Part shown: positions 5,754-14,483 of the stretch, piece by piece
Layout: each line of letters begins with the position of its first letter
How positions within the stretch are numbered: position 1 is the first letter of the stretch
Assembly: GCA_031281025.1 (NCBI GenBank)
Contig: JAITFY010000002.1
Span: forward strand, 1-35,712
Source of the DNA: Treponema sp.
Lineage (GTDB): Bacteria; Spirochaetota; Spirochaetia; Treponematales; Breznakiellaceae
Length of the DNA: 35,712 nucleotides
Direction of reading: 5' to 3'
Translations under genes and position numbers: made by a program
Notes under the pieces: generated by a model
Databases searched by the model: none
What the model was told of the DNA's origin: nothing
Seen by the model: the letters and a program-made list of their open reading frames with translations, nothing else

Positions 5754-7694
5754 TCATTGCAGTCTAAAATGGTTTAACAATTTTCCATTTAAATCATGCC
5801 ATGTTATATTCCCTTCGCTGTCAAGACAGATAAATAAATTGCCGCTTGTTAGTAATCGGGTGGGTAGTCCGCTTGTTCGTTCAAATTTGATAATTCCCGG
5901 TAGAATCATTGCTCCTTCACTGTCACAAATAATTGCCAGGCGGTTTGCGGCTTCGGCAATAGAAAGATAATTTGCTTCCCCTGGATATTCATATAATCTG
6001 CTCTGCTGACCAGTAAAAGAAAGATTCAAAAAAACTATGTTAAAATAATTGTTAAATTCCAATGCAACTCCAAAATGGCTGGTATTGCCACGGTAAACAA
6101 TAAGGCCGGATTGTACAGGGAAAAAAACAGGAACTGTTTCGCCTGTCCTTACATCTAAGGTAAAAAAAGGACTGTTATTATTTATTACACTGCGGCTGAT
6201 TAATAAAGTATTATCATTAATAAATACAGCATCAATTGCTCCAACAGAAGAAATTGTATGTTCCGCTCTTGTAGAAGGAAGCGCCAATTGTATTGATTCC
6301 AGATTGTAAACAGAAATATTTCCTCCTGTATCCAGCGTTAACAATCTGTTATTAAAAACAGAAATAGTTCTTAAGGGAGATTGACGGGTAAGAAAACTTA
6401 AGTCTTTAGGCTCATTATTTGTTAAATCAATCAACTGCGCAGGAATTCTTGCGTTTTGGGTTTGCCAAAGAATATAGTAATCGTTGCCTTGCAGGGAAAA
6501 AGAAGTTATCCGGTTATAATTAGTGTATTCTTTAAAGTTTAAATTTAAATTCCCGCCAATCATGTTATGTTGTAATGGAAGATACGAAAAATATCCGTCT
6601 TCTGTTAAAAGAGCAATTGTTTTTTCCCCTGCGGCAATTTCTGTTATACGTCTGGGAAAATTACTAAATGTAAATGGAGTAATTCTATTTTGTATATTAC
6701 GGGAATTTGCGCCCTGTTGTTCTATAAGAAAAATACAACCTTGTGATGTTCCAAAAACAAGGCTTCTGTTATATGTTATTGATGTAATAGTACCCATTTC
6801 GTTTAAAGACAGGGGAAGCCTTTGGTGCGTAATTATATTCCCGTTACGATCTACAGAAAAATTGTAAAGAACTGCAGAGCTTGCGCTCATATCAAGACAG
6901 AAAAAACCATCATCAGATAAGCATAACAGGGCGTTTGGGCCTATGTTTCTATTGTTATAGATAACACTGCCGGATGTTGTATCCATGACAAATAATCCAT
7001 CATGACTAACACCAGCGATTAAAATACCGTTTCCAAAGAGAACAGTATTTAAAAGAAAACCTGGAGATTGAAAGCTGGCTGTTACAGAATTGGATGTTAT
7101 ATCAAAATACAAAATATTGCCTGCATTAGACGAATGTCCAAAATAATTATCATGTTCATTTTGATAAATCATAATGTTTCTTTCTGCGCGCCCTGTTACT
7201 GCAAGAGAAGTATTACCTGCAGGAATTTCTGCATTTAGAAAAATTTCTCCTGTAGTAGAATTTAAAAGAGTCAGCGGAAAACCATTAAAACCAGATACAA
7301 TTAAATAGCTGCCTGCTGCAGAATAGTTAACATAAGATACTGGTTTATTTGAATATACAGAAAAAAGTTTTTCTTTTTGTTCATAATTCCAGACAGATAT
7401 CCTGTGATTATCCAAATTTACAGCTTCAATGATACAAATTTCATGTTTTCCGGGATGTTTTATCATTGATTGTATTCTGTATGTTGTTAATTGAAAACGA
7501 TCAACGGCAGTTTTTTGGCTGAGACTCCATGTTACTAAAAAACCGTCACATCCTGCGCTTAATATAGTATCGCCGTTATGGACCAAAGCTGATATTTCTC
7601 CTCTGTGGCTTCCTGCAGCATTAAGAGAAAATAAAGGTTTAACATTTAAAAGAATAATGATAAATAATAAAGATTTTAAAATATTTTTATTCAT
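5754..7694 (-). CDS. Exported beta-propeller (WD40/PQQ-like repeat) protein
   Basis: The 646-residue protein begins with a signal peptide (MNKNILKSLLFIIILLNV ... FSLNA), so it should cross the inner membrane. The rest is made of repeated four-strand blades. The clearest is the first: HRGEISALVHNGDTILSAGC with DGFLVTWSL, a WD40-like pattern. Later blades are diverged (ISVWNYEQKEKLFSVYS, TSGSVIYNN, LLTLDTGGNISVYNL). It is probably a periplasmic or outer-surface interaction scaffold with no enzyme motif. It overlaps the CpXC gene by ATGA and so is translationally coupled to it, downstream of rseP. I cannot assign a substrate or partner. Confidence 0.75.
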   Translation of the reverse strand: MNKNILKSLLFIIILLNVKPLFSLNAAGSHRGEISALVHNGDTILSAGCDGFLVTWSLSQKTAVDRFQLTTYRIQSMIKHPGKHEICIIEAVNLDNHRISVWNYEQKEKLFSVYSNKPVSYVNYSAAGSYLIVSGFNGFPLTLLNSTTGEIFLNAEIPAGNTSLAVTGRAERNIMIYQNEHDNYFGHSSNAGNILYFDITSNSVTASFQSPGFLLNTVLFGNGILIAGVSHDGLFVMDTTSGSVIYNNRNIGPNALLCLSDDGFFCLDMSASSAVLYNFSVDRNGNIITHQRLPLSLNEMGTITSITYNRSLVFGTSQGCIFLIEQQGANSRNIQNRITPFTFSNFPRRITEIAAGEKTIALLTEDGYFSYLPLQHNMIGGNLNLNFKEYTNYNRITSFSLQGNDYYILWQTQNARIPAQLIDLTNNEPKDLSFLTRQSPLRTISVFNNRLLTLDTGGNISVYNLESIQLALPSTRAEHTISSVGAIDAVFINDNTLLISRSVINNNSPFFTLDVRTGETVPVFFPVQSGLIVYRGNTSHFGVALEFNNYFNIVFLNLSFTGQQSRLYEYPGEANYLSIAEAANRLAIICDSEGAMILPGIIKFERTSGLPTRLLTSGNLFICLDSEGNITWHDLNGKLLNHFRLQ

Positions 7695-8314
7695 TTTAAT
7701 ACATCCGGCCGGTATATATTTTGAACCGATAAATACTTGCGTACTCTAAGAGAAGCAAATAAAGCTTTTTGGGGATTTTTTTCGTAATCCTGGAGTGTTT
7801 TAGCGTACATATCCAACGGGATTTTTACTACAGCGACTTCGTCTTGTTTGATTCCCTCCAGATGAAATTCTAAACCATCATCTGTCTTGCGGTGATACCA
7901 GACATTTATATTGTTATCGTTGTTATCATTGTAGCTTTCCATTGCTTTGGCAATAAGGAATGTTTTAATCGCTTCTATTACAACGGGTTCAAGGTTGTCA
8001 TTAAGTACTTTAATTCTGTCTATCATTTCGGGAAAACCAATAACAGTTTCAAAGGGCGGATTTTCCTTTTTTTTGATATAAAACATATTACGATCAAGCT
8101 CAGGAATTACTGCCAATTTATAATTTCTGGATTTCCATATAATAATAATTTTATATTCAGGTTTATGCTGCTTAAAACATGAAGGACAATCGAAACTTAA
8201 AAACTTGCCTTGTTGAATATCTTCCAAATGATTGGGGTTTTTATCGATATCAACTTCTTCTTCAAAACTAAAAGGAAAATTATTTCCACAAGGACAACTA
8301 ATGTTTATTTTCAT
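7691..8314 (-). CDS. CpXC-domain protein (zinc-ribbon-like)
   Basis: The 207-residue protein starts MKINISCPCGNNFPFSFEE and has FDCPSCFKQHKPEY near residues 40-55. The two C-P-x-C knuckles define the CpXC domain and probably hold a zinc. The remainder is a conserved but functionally unassigned domain, with FYIKKKENPPFETVIGFPEM and a helical C-terminus. No signal peptide or membrane segment is present, so it is cytoplasmic. GAGGG precedes the ATG. It lies 24 nt behind rseP and overlaps the exported propeller gene by 4 nt; the three look like one operon. Confidence 0.75.
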   Translation of the reverse strand: MKINISCPCGNNFPFSFEEEVDIDKNPNHLEDIQQGKFLSFDCPSCFKQHKPEYKIIIIWKSRNYKLAVIPELDRNMFYIKKKENPPFETVIGFPEMIDRIKVLNDNLEPVVIEAIKTFLIAKAMESYNDNNDNNINVWYHRKTDDGLEFHLEGIKQDEVAVVKIPLDMYAKTLQDYEKNPQKALFASLRVRKYLSVQNIYRPDVLK

Positions 8315-8338
8315 AACACTACCCTCAATATAAAATCA

Positions 8339-9469
8339 TCAACGGAAAAAAAACAAGATATCTCCAAAAATGGCCAGTATCAAAAGCCCAAAAATTATTA
8401 CCATGCCGAAGCCTTGAAAAATAGAAACAGCTTTTGGGGGAATGGGTTTTCTGCGTATCAATTCAACAAAGAAAAGAATAATCATGCCTCCATCAATTAT
8501 TGGCAGGGGCAAAAGGTTCATCATACAAAGGACAATGGAAATAAGCGCAATAAATTCAAAAGTTGAACGCAAACCCGTTGCAAAACTACGGCTAAAACCC
8601 GAAGTAGCCATGTCTCCTATCATATATGTTATACGCACAGGTCCAGAAACTGCCTGAGTAAGATCGATACCCATAAAGAGCAAGCGTAAACTTCTTAAAG
8701 AAACCGCAAGCGTTTTTAAACTTTCTGTAAAACCTTTTGTTATTGCTGCCGGAACAGAAAGAACAGGAGTACGGTATTGAATGGGAAGTGAGTCAAAATT
8801 AGTTATGCCAATTCTTCCTGCGCCGCTTTTTCTGACAAGAGAAGGGGTTACATTCAGCGAATGAATTTCGCCATCCCGATCGATTGTCATAACAAGCGAA
8901 GACCTGGCGTTTAAAACTACGATTTCATGGATTTCATGAAAATAATTAACAGGGCGGCCATTTATTTGTATAATTCGATCACCGGTTTTTAAACCTGCTC
9001 TATCTGCCGGAAAACTTCGTTCGTTTTTTGTATTTGAAATTACTTCCGAATATAATGTTATCCTGTTTGTAAATGTATTAATTTCCCTGCCAGCGCCCCA
9101 AATAATAGAGAGTATTATTACTGCAAAAATTAAATTAAAAAACGGGCCGGCAAAAGCAATTAACATTCTTGCCAAAGGGCTTGCGGCAAGGTAAGTTCCT
9201 TTTTCTGGTTTTATGTTGTTTTGCATATTATTCCAGGCTACGTTATAGTCAGTTTCCCCCCTCATTTTACAATAACCGCCAATAGGGAACATACCAAGCC
9301 GGTATTCAACAGAGCCGATTTTCTTTTTTAAAATAGGGTTTCCCCACCCAATGGAAAAAGCATCAACACCAACTCCCACCAGACGGGCAGCAAGAAAATG
9401 CCCAAGTTCATGAACAAATACAACAATTCCAAGGCCAATAAGCCCAATCACAATATTGATAAGCATCAT
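8339..9469 (-). CDS. rseP: RseP-type site-2 membrane metalloprotease
   Basis: The 376-residue protein is an intramembrane zinc protease that, in this family, cuts anti-sigma factors and signal-peptide remnants within the inner membrane. The catalytic HELGH (20-24) lies in the first membrane helix. A single PDZ domain spans ~150-210 (PADRAGLKTGDRIIQINGRPV), whereas E. coli RseP has two. The second motif, NLLPLPIIDGG (318-328, Asp326 the third zinc ligand), and a final membrane helix are present. AGGA precedes the ATG. In T. pallidum this gene directly follows dxr; here ~18 kb of signalling genes lie between them, and it has its own promoter. Confidence 0.93.
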   Translation of the reverse strand: MMLINIVIGLIGLGIVVFVHELGHFLAARLVGVGVDAFSIGWGNPILKKKIGSVEYRLGMFPIGGYCKMRGETDYNVAWNNMQNNIKPEKGTYLAASPLARMLIAFAGPFFNLIFAVIILSIIWGAGREINTFTNRITLYSEVISNTKNERSFPADRAGLKTGDRIIQINGRPVNYFHEIHEIVVLNARSSLVMTIDRDGEIHSLNVTPSLVRKSGAGRIGITNFDSLPIQYRTPVLSVPAAITKGFTESLKTLAVSLRSLRLLFMGIDLTQAVSGPVRITYMIGDMATSGFSRSFATGLRSTFEFIALISIVLCMMNLLPLPIIDGGMIILFFVELIRRKPIPPKAVSIFQGFGMVIIFGLLILAIFGDILFFFR

Positions 9470-9485
9470 AATAATTCCTGTATAT

Positions 9486-9514
9486 ATTCTACCATAAACC
9501 TTCTTTTTTGACGA
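9486..9514 (-). promoter_or_regulatory. Candidate rseP promoter
   Basis: TCGTCA (9509-9514), a 17-bp spacer and TAGAAT (9486-9491) on the - strand. It would start transcription about 10 nt before rseP. It is back to back with the response-regulator promoter, with 21 bp between the two -35 boxes. Confidence 0.5.
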
Positions 9515-9535
9515 TAGGGTAAATTATACATATTA

Positions 9536-9564
9536 TTGACAAACATTTGGTGTTATTGTAGAAT
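9536..9564 (+). promoter_or_regulatory. Promoter of the pseudo-HPt response regulator
   Basis: A perfect TTGACA (9536-9541), an ideal 17-bp spacer and TAGAAT (9559-9564). It is the best sigma-70 promoter match in the window, so this gene may be strongly expressed. The start codon lies 25 nt after the -10. Confidence 0.7.
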
Positions 9565-9588
9565 ATAGCTAAATATGGGGTGTAGTAC

Positions 9589-10464
9589 ATGAAAGATATA
9601 AACAGTAAAAACTTTGATCTATTAACTCTCTTAAAATTGGGAGACTTGGACATTAGGAGTATATCCGAGGACTTTGATACATTATCAGTTAAAGAATACT
9701 TCAATTTGTTGTCGGATTTTTTTGAACTTGCGCCGGTTGCTATAAGTGCTCTGGATAAAATTGTAGGTTTAAATGCCGAAAAAGATTCTTTTAAAAGCCT
9801 AAAAGACATGAAAAATCTTTTAAGGAGCCTGGGTTATAATAAGTGCACTCCCGTCATTGAAGGTATCCTTAATGCAAGTGAAAAGGGCAACATGGACCTT
9901 GCTGCCGACTGGGCAAAAAAATTCTTTGGCGATTTTAAAAGGTTGTATACCCGGACATTAACAGCTGTTAAAAAAGAATACGCATATTCTTACACAAGCA
10001 ATGTTGAAAATGTGAATTATCTTGAAACTTATGGAACACAAAATTTAAAAGTAGCTCTGGAACAGATAGACAATGGAGAAGCTACCCGCAAGCTGCGAAT
10101 TCTGGCAGTTGACGATGCTCCAGTTATGCTAAAAACAATTTCTTCCACACTAGGTACCGAATATAAAGTGTATACACTTTCTAATTCAATGATGGTTGAA
10201 TCGTTTTTACAACAGGTTACACCGGAACTGTTTTTGCTTGATTATAAAATGCCGGGTCTTAACGGTTTTGATCTTATCCCCATTATACGGAACTTTGAAG
10301 AACATAAAGATACCCCAATTATTTTCCTTACATCTGTGGGAACAAGCGACAATGTGTCTGCCGCCGCAATGCTTGGAGCGAGCGACTTTATAATAAAGCC
10401 GTTTCAGGGAAATATTTTACGGGAAAAAATTGCAAAACACATCGTAAGAAAAAAAACGTTTTAA
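9589..10464 (+). CDS. Response regulator with an N-terminal HPt-like domain lacking the histidine
   Basis: Residues ~168-291 are a complete receiver: acidic pair Asp175-Asp176, phospho-acceptor Asp218 (FLLDYKMPG), Thr248 (FLTSVG) and Lys270 (IIKPF). Residues 1-~135 are all-helical. The stretch LKDMKNLLRSLG (71-82), followed by ~18 residues and EKGN, aligns with VHSMKGSLANIG ... DNGD of the HPt domains in the neighbouring kinases, with Lys72 where the phospho-histidine should be. The first 238 residues contain no histidine at all, so phosphotransfer through this domain is impossible. There is no DNA-binding or enzymatic output. It is alone on the + strand under a strong promoter and its stop overlaps the K5 stop by 4 nt, tail to tail. 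A role as phosphate sink, decoy or adaptor is inference. Confidence 0.85.
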   Translation: MKDINSKNFDLLTLLKLGDLDIRSISEDFDTLSVKEYFNLLSDFFELAPVAISALDKIVGLNAEKDSFKSLKDMKNLLRSLGYNKCTPVIEGILNASEKGNMDLAADWAKKFFGDFKRLYTRTLTAVKKEYAYSYTSNVENVNYLETYGTQNLKVALEQIDNGEATRKLRILAVDDAPVMLKTISSTLGTEYKVYTLSNSMMVESFLQQVTPELFLLDYKMPGLNGFDLIPIIRNFEEHKDTPIIFLTSVGTSDNVSAAAMLGASDFIIKPFQGNILREKIAKHIVRKKTF

Positions 10465-13400
10465 ACCAGCTTTTGCATCACTTCCAGGGCTTCGTTATAA
10501 TCCGTTATCATTACTGCATCTCTTATTTTCTCAAGTTCTTCTTCCAGTGTTTCACCGGTATTAATGCTACCAAGTTCTTCCATACATTCATCAATAGCCA
10601 AAAAATTAGAATCTGCGAATGCAGTTCTTAGTTTTTCAAAAATGGATTTTAGCATCTCTGACGTTTCGGGTGTTATCTCCAGCCGGCCTTTGAACCGGGA
10701 TTCTTCTGCAAAAGCTTCTTCAAGGTCTTTTTTTAAGTTTCCAAGATTCTCCAAAAATTGCGGCAGCCCGGAAGTACAGAATGATGAATCGCCATTATCG
10801 GCTGCAGTTTCAAGTTCGAATGCCCGCTTGGAAAGTTCCATTACGCCAATGTTGGCAAGAGAACCTTTCATACTATGAACCTCTATAGAAAAGTTTCGCA
10901 AATCATTAGATGCCAAAAATGTTTTAAGGTTTCTGTCGCATTTTTCAATTTCCTTTATTGTCAGTTTAAATGACTTTTCAAGTACATCCCGCTGGCCGGA
11001 AACCCTGTCAAGCCCAGTCTCTACCGAAAGTCCTTTTATTTGTTCAACCTTCTGCCAAAACCTTGCAACTGCGGGTTTTTTATTACCATTTCTGATAATT
11101 GATTCATTCGTTATTATGTTAACTTTTTCTTGAGGAAGCCAGAACAGGAGCAGTTGATTTAATAAAGATTTATTAATGGGTTTATTTAGTAAATCGTCCA
11201 TACCGGCGGCGATATATTCTTCCCTTGCGCCTGCAATGGCATTGGCGGTAAGAGCAATTATAGGCAACTTAAAACCTGTTTCGCGAAGTATTTTTGTGGC
11301 TTCTATACCATCCATTTCCGGCATCATATGATCCATAAAAACAAGGTCGTAATTGTTTTCACGAATCATTTTTATTGCCTGCTTGCCGGAAGAAGCTGTT
11401 TCTGCGTTTATTTTGCACAAACCCAAAAGCCCGGAAGCAACATTTAAATTAATGGAATTATCATCAACAACCAGTATTTTTGCATTTGGTGCGTATAGGA
11501 AGTTTTCGCTGTTTGATGTTTTATGAACCAGAGATTCATCACCGAAAACTTTTGGGATTGTAATATGAAATGCAGAACCCTCACCAAGTATGCTTTTTAC
11601 TGATATTTGAGCGCCCATTTGATCCAGTAATGATTTGGTTATGGAAAGTCCAAGACCTGTTCCTTCTTTGCCGCGGGTTATCTGTGTGTTAACCTGCATA
11701 AAGGCATTAAAGAGAATAGGTATTTCGTCTTCCGGTATACCTATACCAGTATCGTTGATCCTAAAGTGAATGTTTGTATCATCAGAGCTGATGTTGAAAG
11801 TCACTGAACCTTCGTCTGTAAATTTTATTGCATTACCCAGTATATTCAGAAGCACCTGTCTTAACCGCACATCATCTCCATATAAAAAACGGGGAAGATC
11901 ATTTTCTGTGATAAACTTGAAAATTACATTTTTATCTTTTAATAAAAAATGTACCATCGATTTGATATTGTCAATTAAGATATAGAAATCGTAGTGTATC
12001 GGCTGAAGATAAAAATTTCCGGATTGTATTTTTGAGAAATCCAAAATATCATTGATAATATTTACAAGCGCCAAAGCGGATACATGGATATCTTTAACAC
12101 AACGAAGCTGGCTAGAATCCATTTTTTCCAGAAGCAGCAAGTCCGACATTCCGATAATCGCATTCATGGGAGTGCGGATTTCGTGGCTCATGGTAGCTAA
12201 AAACTGGCTTTTTGCTTTGCTGCCTTCTTCGGCTATGGCATGGGCAACACGCAGTTCGCCGCTGATAAGCGAAAGCGCCCATAAATCGGCAAGCGAGGAA
12301 GCGAAATTTTGTTCTTCTATGGTCCAGTCACGTTTATCAGTATATTTCCCAAAACTGGTCTGCTCAATGCCGATTAACCCTGCCAATTTACCATCAATGT
12401 ATATGGGGATGTCAAGCGAAGCAGAAATATCGGGGTGATCGTAACCATCACCTGCGAACTCAGGCCATAAAAGGGATTTTTTTACATCATGTGTTATAAT
12501 CAGGCGTTCAGTTGTCAGAAGTTTATGAAATGTTTTTTTTCTTGATAAGTCAACATCATCCTGGATAATGAATTCTTTGGTAGAAGCATGATAACAAGAG
12601 ATGCTTTTAAGAATATCTCCCTCTTCTGATATGCTCCATACTGCAACACGGCTGGTGTTTAAGGCGCTGCATCCTTCCAGTGCAATCATTTCGGCGGCGT
12701 CTTTTAATATCCCTGCAGAAATAATCGGCGACCTTGTTATTCTTGCCAATGTGCCGGTAAGTTTATTTGCGTAGTCATAACTGCTCATCATTTTACGTTT
12801 TTCATTATTTCTCATTAATATGATTGTTCCGCAAACAAATATAATAAAAATCATGGAAGCAACGCCTATTATCCACGGCCTCTGTGCTTCTACCAGCATT
12901 ACACGGTAGTCGTATGTTTTGCGTACCCATTGTCCCGTTATTGCCCTGATGTTAATCAGAGCAAGCGCTTTGTCAACGATAGAGCGCAGAATAAAAGCGT
13001 CTTTATGAAAACCAAATGTAGATGCCAAAGTATTTTCGAATACAAAATTGATTTTATAACCCGGTTGTTCCTGAAAATTTGTAAGATGCAAAAGACTATT
13101 AGTGCTTGACATTACCATGTCAATATCACCGTTTGTTAAGGCTTTTAAAAGATTAAACTGATTGTCATACTCTATGGTATTTCTATGAGTGGGAAACCAC
13201 CTGCGAAACATTTCTGCATGACCAGTTCCTGTATGCACTCCTACTCTTACAGATAAAATTTCATTAAAAGTAATATCGTTATGGTCTATTTTGGATATAA
13301 GCGCAGATTGATCTGTTAAAACTATGGTGTTCGCCCATAAAAAATGGCCTTCCCGGTCCTGAGTATGGAGTAATTCTGAGATAATTTGCGCATCTCCGTT

Positions 13401-14483
13401 TTCGAGTACTTTAATCAATGCATGCCAATCAGTATATTGATCGTTGACAAGTACAAATTCAAGCCCTGTAAGTTCTTCCACTTTTTTAAGAACGTCAAAG
13501 CAAATTCCCTGCCACTGTCTTTCGCGGGTGTTGAAAAAACTCATCGGGTAATTGTCGATTTCGGCTGCAAATGGTACAGTGGAATTGTTTTTTATATATT
13601 CAAACTCTTCTTCGGTAAGCCGCATTAACAACTTGTTCTGTATATATTCCTGGTAACCTTGATTGTAAAATTCGTTTAAAGAACGGGTTGCGTTGTTTTC
13701 CAGCGCTTTTTGGATAACAGAAATAAACGGCTCAAGATCGGGATTTTGCGTTGTAAAGGAAACAGGGCTGTAAACAAGCGGTAAGAAATTCATTATCGCA
13801 ATATCATCAAAAATATCAAAAACTTCCTCATTTGAAGCTTCGGCAAGAAGAGCATCGACTTTTCCGGCTTTCATTAGTTCATACACTTCGGTGAATTCAG
13901 ATACTAATATAAGTTCAAATGGTTCCATTGCATTATACAAAACATCGTTAACAGTTGTAGTTCCCGAAAGAATTGCGTATCGCGGTAAACGGGTTTCTCT
14001 GATTTCCTGCAGGGGAGTGCTGTTTACAAGCCGGATATATATTATAGAGCGCTGGGCTATGGCATCAGTCATAAAATATGAACGTAGGCGTGTTTCAGTT
14101 TTAGTAAGGTCTCCTGTAAAGTCAATATCGTGGGTTCTTAACCCATCAATTAAATAAGTCCATGAAAAAAGTTCAGGTAAGAATTGAATATCAAATAATT
14201 TTGTCAGCCAATCACAGAAAATGGCTGTAAATCCTCTTACATCGCCGTCCACACTGCGAAATGCCTCAGTGCCAGTCAGCATCCCGTAAATAAAGAACTC
14301 CCTGTTTTTCTTTATCGCTTCTATTGCGTCAATTTCTTCGCTGGTTACACCAGGGATGTCACGATACGAAGAAAAAACTGGTGTTTTAATGGGTGGTGGT
14401 TTACTCGCATTATTACAAGATGTAAATATAAAAAGTAACAATATTACAAATAAAAAATAACCTAATAGATGCTTTTTTTTCAT
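10461..14483 (-). CDS. Hybrid histidine kinase K5: two solute-binding domains-TM-GAF-HisKA-HATPase-REC-HPt
   Basis: This 1340-residue phosphorelay kinase has a signal or anchor ending FIFTSC. Two SBP_bac_3 domains follow (~50-290 and ~300-530; GFTAIFCDWL and IDFTG are family-like), presumably in the periplasm. A membrane helix lies at ~537-560, then a GAF domain to ~745. HisKA has His767 in MSHEIRTPMN. HATPase has the N box (NILGNAIKFT), DTGIGIP and GTGLGLSI. REC has Asp1051 in MDHMMPEMDG, HPt has His1203 in VHSMKGS, and a helical tail ends the protein. All catalytic residues are present. It is last in the operon, starting on ATGA of K4 with AGAGG before the ATG. Its sensor is a clear paralogue of K2. 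An amino-acid-like ligand is suggested by the SBP family only. Confidence 0.92.
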   Translation of the reverse strand: MKKKHLLGYFLFVILLLFIFTSCNNASKPPPIKTPVFSSYRDIPGVTSEEIDAIEAIKKNREFFIYGMLTGTEAFRSVDGDVRGFTAIFCDWLTKLFDIQFLPELFSWTYLIDGLRTHDIDFTGDLTKTETRLRSYFMTDAIAQRSIIYIRLVNSTPLQEIRETRLPRYAILSGTTTVNDVLYNAMEPFELILVSEFTEVYELMKAGKVDALLAEASNEEVFDIFDDIAIMNFLPLVYSPVSFTTQNPDLEPFISVIQKALENNATRSLNEFYNQGYQEYIQNKLLMRLTEEEFEYIKNNSTVPFAAEIDNYPMSFFNTRERQWQGICFDVLKKVEELTGLEFVLVNDQYTDWHALIKVLENGDAQIISELLHTQDREGHFLWANTIVLTDQSALISKIDHNDITFNEILSVRVGVHTGTGHAEMFRRWFPTHRNTIEYDNQFNLLKALTNGDIDMVMSSTNSLLHLTNFQEQPGYKINFVFENTLASTFGFHKDAFILRSIVDKALALINIRAITGQWVRKTYDYRVMLVEAQRPWIIGVASMIFIIFVCGTIILMRNNEKRKMMSSYDYANKLTGTLARITRSPIISAGILKDAAEMIALEGCSALNTSRVAVWSISEEGDILKSISCYHASTKEFIIQDDVDLSRKKTFHKLLTTERLIITHDVKKSLLWPEFAGDGYDHPDISASLDIPIYIDGKLAGLIGIEQTSFGKYTDKRDWTIEEQNFASSLADLWALSLISGELRVAHAIAEEGSKAKSQFLATMSHEIRTPMNAIIGMSDLLLLEKMDSSQLRCVKDIHVSALALVNIINDILDFSKIQSGNFYLQPIHYDFYILIDNIKSMVHFLLKDKNVIFKFITENDLPRFLYGDDVRLRQVLLNILGNAIKFTDEGSVTFNISSDDTNIHFRINDTGIGIPEDEIPILFNAFMQVNTQITRGKEGTGLGLSITKSLLDQMGAQISVKSILGEGSAFHITIPKVFGDESLVHKTSNSENFLYAPNAKILVVDDNSINLNVASGLLGLCKINAETASSGKQAIKMIRENNYDLVFMDHMMPEMDGIEATKILRETGFKLPIIALTANAIAGAREEYIAAGMDDLLNKPINKSLLNQLLLFWLPQEKVNIITNESIIRNGNKKPAVARFWQKVEQIKGLSVETGLDRVSGQRDVLEKSFKLTIKEIEKCDRNLKTFLASNDLRNFSIEVHSMKGSLANIGVMELSKRAFELETAADNGDSSFCTSGLPQFLENLGNLKKDLEEAFAEESRFKGRLEITPETSEMLKSIFEKLRTAFADSNFLAIDECMEELGSINTGETLEEELEKIRDAVMITDYNEALEVMQKLV

